A stretch of DNA of 16,376 bases from JBDRNO01 sp043811005 (lineage in GTDB: Bacteria > Bacteroidota > Bacteroidia > NORP154). Below, piece by piece: positions 1-7,000 of the stretch. The notes beneath the pieces are model-generated. The model saw only the letters and a list, made by a program, of their open reading frames with translations, had not been told where the DNA came from and did not search any database. The stretch spans positions 1 to 16,376 of the forward strand of contig JBDRNO010000016.1 in the NCBI GenBank assembly GCA_043811005.1. The letters are read 5' to 3'. Made by a program: the position numbers and the translations under genes. Numbering within the stretch: position 1 is the first letter of the stretch; each line of letters starts with the position of its first letter.

Positions 1-965
1 CCAATGGTGAGTATCAGGATTATGAACTACATAATCCAACTCATTTACAGGTCTTATTGGGATATAATTTTACTTTTAAAAGAAAAAAAGATAAAGAGAT
101 TGATGAACTGAAAGATATGTTAAGTAAAATTCTGGAAAAACAAGAAAGTCAGGATACTTTGCTGGAACAAAGCAAATATCGCGGTTCGGGAGATCCGCTT
201 AAAGGGCTGAATGTTTCTGAAGCCAAAAATATATTGCAAGTTGGAAACTATTATGCCTTTGTAATAGGAATTGATAAATATAAAGGAACCTGGGCACTGT
301 TAAACAATGCTGTTAATGATGCAAAAGCAGTTGAGGAACTCTTGAAATCAAAATATAAATTCGATCACCTAAAAACCCTATACGATGAAGAAGCTACGGG
401 TGAAAATATCATTAAAGAGTTGGAATGGTTGGTTGAAAATGTAAAAGAACAAGATAACGTATTTATTTATTATTCAGGTCATGGTGAATTTAAGGAGTCA
501 TTGAACAAGGGATATTGGGTGCCTGTTGATGCTCAAACAACCTCTACATATAAATACATATCAAACTCTGATATCCAAACATTCATGGGAGGTATTAAGT
601 CAAAACATACTTTATTGATTTCCGATGCTTGTTTTAGCGGTGACATCTTCAGGGGAACAACAATATCTGTTCCATTTGAAGATTCGGAAAAATATTATAA
701 AAAAGTACACAACCTGAAATCCCGCCAGGCAATAACTTCCGGTGGCCTGGAACCGGTGATGGATGGAGGGAACGATGGACATTCGGTATTTACTTATTAC
801 TTGCTTAAGGCGCTGAATGATAACAACAATAAATATTATGATTCAGGTTCGTTATATAATGACATTAAAATACCAGTGACCAATAATTCTGACCAATCCC
901 CTAAATTACAACCCATTAAAAATACTAAAGATGAAGGAGGACAGTTTATTTTTATTAAGAAGTAA
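1..965 (+). CDS. Caspase-family (peptidase C14) protein, 5' partial
   Basis: The frame is open from base 3 to the TAA at 963-965, so the gene starts outside the window. A TTG at 57 exists but would cut into a continuous segment, so I do not treat it as the start. The first visible residues (about NPTHLQVLLGYNFTF) resemble the closing strand of an outer-membrane barrel. A charged coiled coil and the linker YRGSGDPLKGL follow, then the C14 fold: NYYAFVIGIDKY, the catalytic His in YYSGHGE (codon 480-482) and the catalytic Cys in SDACFSG (codon 630-632). Both residues of the dyad are present, so it should be an active cysteine peptidase. The catalytic half and C-terminus closely match the ankyrin-caspase at 12317. 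If a barrel precedes it, the peptidase would lie in the periplasm; that part is inference. The substrate is unknown. Confidence 0.88.
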   Translation, partial: NGEYQDYELHNPTHLQVLLGYNFTFKRKKDKEIDELKDMLSKILEKQESQDTLLEQSKYRGSGDPLKGLNVSEAKNILQVGNYYAFVIGIDKYKGTWALLNNAVNDAKAVEELLKSKYKFDHLKTLYDEEATGENIIKELEWLVENVKEQDNVFIYYSGHGEFKESLNKGYWVPVDAQTTSTYKYISNSDIQTFMGGIKSKHTLLISDACFSGDIFRGTTISVPFEDSEKYYKKVHNLKSRQAITSGGLEPVMDGGNDGHSVFTYYLLKALNDNNNKYYDSGSLYNDIKIPVTNNSDQSPKLQPIKNTKDEGGQFIFIKK

Positions 966-1050
966 TTCTATATAATTTTCAGAGCAGGCCCAAATTTTTG
1001 TAAGTAAAAGGAAAGAAAGAGAAAAAATCCCCCTGAAAGCTAAATCTTGA

Positions 1051-1224
1051 AAGCTGAAAAACCCGGAAGAATGCGAGCAAAAGCTTAAATATATACATGA
1101 CAACCCTGTTAGGGCAGGAATAGTTGAAAGCCCTGAGGATTACTTTTACTCAAGCGCAAGAAATTATGCTGAATTAGATGCTCCCGGTGAAGTAGAGAGA
1201 ATAAACTTGTTTTCTTTGAAATAG
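1051..1224 (+). pseudogene. C-terminal relic of a REP-associated tyrosine transposase (RAYT, Y1/IS200-like)
   Basis: This frame follows a TGA at 1048-1050 and ends at the TAG at 1222-1224, about 57 residues in all. It contains YIHDNPVRAGIVE, then PEDYFYSSARNY, the characteristic C-terminal signature of RAYT/TnpA_REP transposases. The N-terminal catalytic part (HUH motif and tyrosine) is absent, and there is no good start, so this is a decayed fragment. Three hairpins lie immediately downstream, which fits the usual RAYT-REP association. No homology was recognised in 966-1050. Confidence 0.82.
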
Positions 1225-1231
1225 GCTTGCT

Positions 1232-1317
1232 TTGCCTGCCGGCAAGATTAGTCGCAGACTAATCAATTAATGCATCGTAGTTGCCCCGATGGGATGCCTT
1301 CCGCACAAACTACGATG
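1232..1317. repeat. Cluster of three palindromes (REP/BIME-like) after the RAYT relic
   Basis: Three perfect inverted repeats follow each other. TTGCC/GGCAA with a 4-nt loop lies at 1232-1245. GATTAGT/ACTAATC with a 5-nt loop lies at 1246-1264. The 10-bp pair CATCGTAGTT (1273-1282) and AACTACGATG (1308-1317) flanks a 25-nt GC-richer centre. The cluster begins 7 bp after the relic's stop and lies between two convergent genes. This is the arrangement expected of REP elements next to their transposase. It could also act as a bidirectional terminator, but there is no clear U tract. The rest of the 966-1381 gap holds nothing else I recognise. Confidence 0.75.
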
Positions 1318-1381
1318 AGCGGGAAACTAAAATCAAGGTTATGCTTTAGCTGAAGATCTTTTAATTCAGGCATTGACAAGT

Positions 1382-2164
1382 TCATTCCAATGAAACTAAA
1401 TAATAATTTGTAGTTATAAAAAAGTTTCTTAAGTATGGAATAGATGAAATTAATTTTGATTGTATTCTGGGTTTTAATTTAAACTTTATTTCATAGTTAG
1501 GATTGATAAAATAGAAAACTCTTTTGTCTATATGATAATTTTCTTTTTTTAAAATTTTTTCAAACTTTTCAATAGTAATACCCGTTTCCTTTGTTTTAAG
1601 TAAACTATTAATTTTTGCTTCCCGCTCTCCAAATAATTTGAGGATATATTTATATAAGATTGAGGGTAAAATGTGAAAATATGGTACCTTTGAAAGGATT
1701 TTACTTTCACACATTTGTTGATGCCCTCCAAAAGGATTTTGCCAGGGAGGAAATCCCAAAAAGAACTTCCCGGAAGGCTTTAAGAATTTTTTCACAACTC
1801 TCATAAATTCTTCTTGGTTGTGAAGGTGCTCTAACACATCCCTTGAAAAAACCAAATCGAATTTTTCATCGCTATCAACTTCATAAATATCTTTACATAT
1901 AAGTTTTAAATTCATTTTTTTTTCATGGTTACCCAGGAAGTTTTTCGCATTTTCAATTTTACCAATTGACATATCTATCCCAACAGTTCGACAACCAAGA
2001 TCAATAAATGGTTTCAAATTACCTCCATCTCCACATCCAATTTCCAATACAGAAATAGAATTATCTATTGTTAGTGCTTCGCTAATAAATGGAATTATAT
2101 ATTTTTCCATTGTATAAGTTTGCTCTTGAAAATAAATTTCCCTATTTGTATGTCTTTCTTGCAT
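1382..2164 (-). CDS. Class I SAM-dependent methyltransferase
   Basis: The protein has 260 residues with an ATG at 2164 and a TGA at 1384-1382. A Rossmann-type methyltransferase core is clear. Motif I is VLEIGCGDGGN (about residues 39-49), an acidic residue ends strand 2 (GIDMS), and the post-motif segment FDLVFSRDVLEHLHN followed by LKPSGKFFLGFPPW is typical of Methyltransf_11/UbiG-like enzymes. The C-terminal third (about residue 155 onward) is Lys-rich and is probably the substrate-recognition part. The substrate cannot be read from the sequence; such stand-alone enzymes often act on lipids, glycans or small metabolites. No signal peptide is visible, so it is cytoplasmic. It is divergent from the TPR operon and has its own promoter, so it is probably transcribed alone. 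Confidence 0.9.
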   Translation of the reverse strand: MQERHTNREIYFQEQTYTMEKYIIPFISEALTIDNSISVLEIGCGDGGNLKPFIDLGCRTVGIDMSIGKIENAKNFLGNHEKKMNLKLICKDIYEVDSDEKFDLVFSRDVLEHLHNQEEFMRVVKKFLKPSGKFFLGFPPWQNPFGGHQQMCESKILSKVPYFHILPSILYKYILKLFGEREAKINSLLKTKETGITIEKFEKILKKENYHIDKRVFYFINPNYEIKFKLKPRIQSKLISSIPYLRNFFITTNYYLVSLE

Positions 2165-2188
2165 GCGGAATAATTATATTTGAACATA

Positions 2189-2216
2189 CAAAGATACTCC
2201 ATTTTCAGAAAAGCAA
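2189..2216 (-). promoter_or_regulatory. Bacteroidota-type promoter for the methyltransferase
   Basis: On the minus strand, TATCTTTG (2196 to 2189) matches the Bacteroidota -7 consensus TAnnTTTG. A TTG (2216 to 2214) lies 17 nt upstream as a -33 element. Transcription would start about 20 nt before the ATG at 2164. Confidence 0.6.
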
Positions 2217-2348
2217 TTAATTAAGCAAAAAAGGAAAAATTCACATCATTATCATTAATTTTAAACCCTTAAAAAAGAGTCAACCTATTTCAGGACGAGA
2301 CATTTTTTGGGAGTACACTGTAAGCAAAGTCGAAATAAAATATAACCA

Positions 2349-3860
2349 TTGAAAATTAAACTCAATAATAAGACACTCTGGACAATTATAGCTTACCTGA
2401 CAACTATCTTCTTCTTTTCTTTTCCCGACACTTGTATCGGGACAGGTTCGCAAGACAGGACAATAGTTGACTCCCTTGAAACAGTACTACATACCGCCAA
2501 AGAGGACACTACACGCATCATTACCCTCATACAGCTATCCCAGGAATACTGGTACACCCGACCCGACACCGCTTATGTCATTGCAAAAGATGCCTATTCA
2601 ATATCAGGAAAACTTGCCCTGAGCGGAGACGAAGGTGGAACCTTTAGGAAACAAATGGCAGATGCAGCCAACAGTATGGCAGCTTCCTTTTACTTCAGAA
2701 GCGACTTTCCAAACGCCCTAAAACATTGGTTAAATTCCTTAAAAATAAACGAAGAACTTGAAGATAAAACCGGCATTGCCCGCTCCCTCGGCAACATCGG
2801 GCTTGTCTATCACAGGCAGGGCGAATACCACCAAGCGTTGAAATACTATTTCAAGTCACTGAAAGCAGAAAAAGAAATCGAACATCTAAGTGGCATTGCC
2901 GGCTCTCTCGGCAATATCGGGCTTGCCTATTCTGACCAGGGCGACTACCCAAAAGCACTGGAGTACTATTTCAAAGCACTGAAAATAAATGAAGAATTAG
3001 ACGCTAAAAGGGACATTGCTATTGACCTCAGCAACATCGGAGGTCTCTATTATTACTTGAGCAATTACACTAAAGCGCTGGAATACTATTTTAAAGCGTT
3101 GAAGTTAGATGAAGAATCCGGAGATAAAAGCGGCATTGCTGCCGATCTCGGCAATATTGGTTCGTTATATATACAGCAAAAAAAATACCGCGAAGCTGAG
3201 CACTACTTTTTGCAGGCACTGGAGCTCTCCAAAGATATTGGAGCTCTTAATTTAGTGAAAAGCTGGCACCAGGCTCTCAGCGAACTCTATGAACAAACCG
3301 GACAAGCTGCCTACGTTGCAGGAGACAAAGCAATTGCAGCAGACAGATACAAAAAAGCTTACCAGCATCATATTGAGTATTCCATAGCCAAGGATAGCAT
3401 ATTCAATGAAGAAAAGAGCAAAGACATCGGGAAACTGGAAGCAAAACACGAAATGGAAATGGCGGAAACGAAAAGGAAACAGGAAGAAGAAGAACAAGTG
3501 AGGATTTTAGAAGAACAAACAGAAAGACGAAACCTGCTGCAATATTCAGGCATACTTATTTTTATTGTTGCGTTTATTATCATACTGCTTTTCAGTGGAA
3601 AGTTAAATATACCCGTACGACTTGCAGAAGGCGGGATATTCTTTACTTTCCTGCTCGTATTTGAGTTCCTGCTCGTACTTTTAGACCCCGCAGTAGAACA
3701 ATACACAGGCAATGAACCGGCTTACAAGCTAATTATCAACGCAGGACTTGCCGCACTGATTTTCCCTTTACACAGCTTTGCGGAAACGAAAATAAAACAG
3801 CGATTATTTGCGACAAAGAAGGAAATAATAAAAAAAAGACAGAAACCCATTAACACATAA
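2349..3860 (+). CDS. Exported TPR / coiled-coil / three-TM protein (module A)
   Basis: The protein has 503 residues. A stop lies two codons upstream, so TTG at 2349 is the first usable start. The paralogue at 15786 begins with the same TTG and a near-identical segment, which supports it. Residues 1-28 form a signal peptide or membrane anchor. About 110-335 hold tandem TPRs of the GNIGLxYxxQGxYxxALEYYFKALK type. Around 345-390 is FNEEKSKDIGKLEAKHEME, a charged coiled coil common in Bacteroidota TPR sensor proteins. About 392-490 is a membrane domain with three hydrophobic segments: LQYSGILIF..., the PVRLAEG...FEFLLVLLDP stretch, and LAALIFPLHSF, ending in a basic tail. No kinase, cyclase or DNA-binding output follows, unlike the usual family architecture. 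It is the first gene of a likely operon. Its role is unknown; periplasmic protein binding and envelope sensing are guesses. Confidence 0.88.
   Translation: MKIKLNNKTLWTIIAYLTTIFFFSFPDTCIGTGSQDRTIVDSLETVLHTAKEDTTRIITLIQLSQEYWYTRPDTAYVIAKDAYSISGKLALSGDEGGTFRKQMADAANSMAASFYFRSDFPNALKHWLNSLKINEELEDKTGIARSLGNIGLVYHRQGEYHQALKYYFKSLKAEKEIEHLSGIAGSLGNIGLAYSDQGDYPKALEYYFKALKINEELDAKRDIAIDLSNIGGLYYYLSNYTKALEYYFKALKLDEESGDKSGIAADLGNIGSLYIQQKKYREAEHYFLQALELSKDIGALNLVKSWHQALSELYEQTGQAAYVAGDKAIAADRYKKAYQHHIEYSIAKDSIFNEEKSKDIGKLEAKHEMEMAETKRKQEEEEQVRILEEQTERRNLLQYSGILIFIVAFIIILLFSGKLNIPVRLAEGGIFFTFLLVFEFLLVLLDPAVEQYTGNEPAYKLIINAGLAALIFPLHSFAETKIKQRLFATKKEIIKKRQKPINT
2423..2442. repeat. In-frame palindrome at the signal-peptide end of module A
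   Basis: TCCCGA (2423-2428) and TCGGGA (2437-2442) form a 6-bp stem with an 8-nt loop inside the coding frame. It encodes PDTCIG between the hydrophobic segment and the first conserved block (DSLETVL). The other TPR paralogues have different palindromic sequences at the equivalent junction. Confidence 0.6.
3402..3493 (+). repeat. Direct repeat (copy 1): coiled-coil coding segment
   Basis: These 92 bp, covering FNEEKSKDIGKLEAKHEM and the following helix, match 5266-5357 with about 5 differences. That is much closer than the surrounding TPR sequence of the two modules, which suggests gene conversion or recent module duplication. Confidence 0.7.
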
Positions 3861-3871
3861 GCCATGCCTCC

Positions 3872-3907
3872 GCAGGCAGTAGCCTGCTTCAGCAGGCGAA
3901 GGCCTGC
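3872..3907. repeat. Double hairpin GCAGGC/GCCTGC between modules A and B
   Basis: Four alternating arms occur: GCAGGC (3872), GCCTGC (3882), GCAGGC (3892) and GCCTGC (3902), separated by 4-nt loops. They start 12 nt after the stop of the upstream gene. The layout can form two small hairpins or one longer cruciform. There is no U tract after it, so it is more likely a REP-type element or an mRNA-stabilising structure than a terminator. Confidence 0.65.
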
Positions 3908-3989
3908 AATTTAGAGTTACACAATCAATAAGAATAAAAATAAAAAATATAAAAACCATAATAAATATAACCCCTTGCATCCCGAAGCT

Positions 3990-4016
3990 ACGCGTAGGCA
4001 TGGCTTTCCTATGCGT
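3990..4016. repeat. Palindrome containing the start codon of the fused TPR gene
   Basis: ACGCGTAGG (3990-3998) and CCTATGCGT (4008-4016) are complementary at 8 of 9 positions. The only canonical nearby in-frame start, ATG 4000-4002, lies in the loop. The hairpin could limit ribosome access or could simply be an inserted repeat. Confidence 0.55.
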
Positions 4017-7000
4017 TATCCTGCTCTTTACCATGCTGATAAGTACGAGTAAAAGTTATAGTGAGCCCATCGTTCCTCAGGATAAACAAAGCCGAACCAT
4101 TGACAGCTTAAAAACCGTAATAGAAACAGCAGACCACGCTTGCCCCGAGCCATGCCGAGGGGACACAATAAAAGTAAAAGCCATCAATGAACTTGCCGGA
4201 AAATTCATCACCACAAAGCCAGACACAGCCATTGAATTAGCAAAACAAGCATTGGAGCTAAGCAAGACATTGGAATACATCAAAGGACAGATTGCTTCCT
4301 ATCAAAATATCGGCTACGTGAATTATGTGCAAAGCGACTACGAGCAAGCCAGAACCAACTGGCAAAAAATGCTTGAACTACGGGAACAGCTGGGAGACAA
4401 ACAAGGCATGGCTGCTTCATATAACAACATCGGACTTATTTATTGGAATCAATCCGACTACCCCCTTGCATTGGACTACTACTTTAAATCCCTTAAAATA
4501 GAAGAGGAACTGTTGGAACGCAGGGGAAATCCCGATGAAATCGGGAGGCGTAAACAAGGCATTGCTATGTCCTATAACAACATCGGGGTTATTTATGAGA
4601 ATCAATCCGACTACCCTCATGCCCTTGACTACTACTTTAAATCCCTTAAAATATATGAAGAACTCGGAGATAAATCAACAGCATTGGCTAACAGCTATAA
4701 CAATATCGGGCTTATTTATTGGAATCAATCCGACCAGTCAACTGATGACTCAGTTCGCCTGGCAGGCTACCCCCTTGCCCTTGACTACTACTTTAAATCT
4801 CTGAAAATATATGAAGAACTGGGTAATAAACAAGGCATGGCTATGTCCTACACCAACATCGGTACTTTTTACACATCTATCTATAAGCAAGCGCAAACCC
4901 TGTCGTATGACGAGGTAGATCGTCCACCAGTTAGCGGAACTGGTGTGCAAGCGAAAAATAATTCTGCTCATCTTGACACCGCATTATACTACCAACAGAA
5001 GGCATTTGAGCTTCAAAGAGAACTTAGTGCAGACTATGACATGATCCATAGCATAAACGGCATAGGCAGCATCTACGCACAAAAAAAGGACTACCCCCAA
5101 GCGCTGAAGCATTACCAACAAGCCGCTATGCTTGCAGACAGTATTAATGCATTAAATGAAGGAAGCAGTGCACATAGGTCACTGGCAGGGATATACGAGA
5201 AAATAGATAACCACAAACTGGCATTGAAACACTACAAACATTACTCAACCTTAAAAGACAGCGTTTTCAACGAAGAAAAGAGCAAAGACATCGGGAAACT
5301 GGAGGCAAAACACGAAATGGCATTGGCGGAAACGAAAAGGAAACAGGAAGAAGAGGAGAGAATACGGAGAAAGGGGGAAACGGTGAAACGGAGAAATATA
5401 TTGCAGTATTCGGGGATATTGATTTTTCTTGTGGTTCTGGGTGCCGGGCTCTTGGCGCTAGGTAAATTGAATATACCTATTCGCTTTGCAGAAGGGATTG
5501 TGTTTTTTTCATTCCTTCTGTTCTTTGAGTTCACATTGGTGCTATTAGACCCGTATATAGAGCAATACAGCTCAGGTGCACCTGCGATAAAGCTCGCTTT
5601 TAATGCAGTGCTCGCTGCTTTGATCTTTCCATTACACAGTATAGCCGAAAGTAAATTGAAGTCGAGGTTGTTCTCTGCAAAGTGCATTGCCGTTAAGAAG
5701 CGAAAACCAAAGCCATTATTGCTCCTGTCAGTTCTGCTGGCGTTCCTGTCCCCCCTGTTTTTAGGAGGTACTGCATGGGGGTCAAATGTGGATGCTTCCA
5801 CCGACTTGTCTCCCGAAGCTAAAGCGAAGGTGGATTCCCAAGACAGGACAAAGACTGGTGGTGAGCAAAGCCGAACCATTGACTCGCTTGAGAACGTACT
5901 TAAAACTACCAAAGAGGACACAACCCGTGTCAAAATTCTTAACAACTTCGTATGGGAGATTAAATATACCGATCCGGACACCGCCTTTTACTACTCCAAT
6001 CAAGCCCTTGACATAGCGAAAAAAGCGGGTTGGAAAAAAGGAATAGCAATATCTTATCACAATTTAGGAGATCTCTGCTGGCGAAAAGGAAACTACACGA
6101 TGGCTCTTGACTATAACAACAGATCACTGGAAATAAAAAAGGAGCTGAACGACCGGGATGGAATTGTAGCTACACTCGGAAATATCGGGCTTGTTCATTC
6201 TCTGCTGGGTGACAATGATAAAGCACTGGAGTACTATTTCAAAGCCCTGGAAATTAATAAAGAAACCGGCAATACTGACAGGGAAATATTGAATCTCGGC
6301 AATATCGGGTCACTGTATAAAAAACAAGAACGATATATTGAAGCAGAACGTTTTTTGCTGCAAGCCCTGGAACTGGCTAAGGAGATTGAAGTTTTGAATT
6401 CCGTGCGAGAGGTTGAGAAAACGCTCAGTATGCTTTATGCCGAAACCGGGCAGTCCGCCTATGACGCAGGAGATAACACCGGTTCTACAGCCGGATACAA
6501 GAAAGCTTATGAGCATTATATTGAATATTCTATTGCCAATGACAATATGTTTAACGAAGAAAAGAGTAAGGAAATGGGTAAGCTGGAAGTACAGCACGAA
6601 TTTGAAATGCAGAAAATGGAGGAAGAGAGAATCAGGAAAGAAGAATTAAGAATTGAGAAGGGAAAAAGGCAAAGAAGGGATAATTTGCAATATTCAGGCA
6701 TTCTTATTTTTTTCGTATTCCTGGTAATCGCCATCTTATTCAGTGGCAAGTTGTCATTGCCCGTCAGGCTTGTGGAAGGGATAGTGTTCTTTACCTTTTT
6801 GCTGCTTTTTGAGTTCATACTCGTATTACTGGACCCTTATATTGAGCACTGGATCACCGGTATGTCAGGACAGGCAGGAGGAGGCCCGGCATACAAGCTG
6901 TTAATAAACGCTGTTCTGGCGGGAGTCATATTCCCGGCACATCAGTTTTTTGAAGATAATCTAAAAAAGAGAATAACCGGCACCAAAAGCTCCGGAACAT

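Larger units (their letters stand above)
4406..4857 (+). repeat. Nearly identical tandem TPR-coding units in module B1
   Basis: Units of about 120 bp encode SYNNIGLIYWNQSDYPLALDY and the following FKSLKI helix. They recur near 4420-4500, 4570-4651 and 4695-4810 with little nucleotide change, including at silent positions. The same unit reappears at 16210-16304 in gene C, where 95 bp aligns to 4406-4500 with about 14 differences. This indicates recent expansion or recombination between paralogues. Confidence 0.7.

Noticed and set aside
57..59. TTG as the start of the first caspase gene
   Set aside because: The frame continues open to the window edge with coherent protein-like sequence, so the true start lies upstream.
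906..1103. Minus-strand 65-residue open frame
   Set aside because: It overlaps the caspase 3' end and the RAYT relic, with no promoter or family signature.
2175..2182. TATATTTG on the plus strand as a promoter for the TPR gene at 2349
   Set aside because: It matches the -7 consensus, but there is no -33 partner and the leader would be about 160 nt. It sits in the methyltransferase leader, so it was left uncalled.
5241..5981. 246-residue minus-strand open frame
   Set aside because: It is antisense to the fused TPR gene, is low in complexity (Ser/Arg/Asn-rich) and has no recognisable domain.
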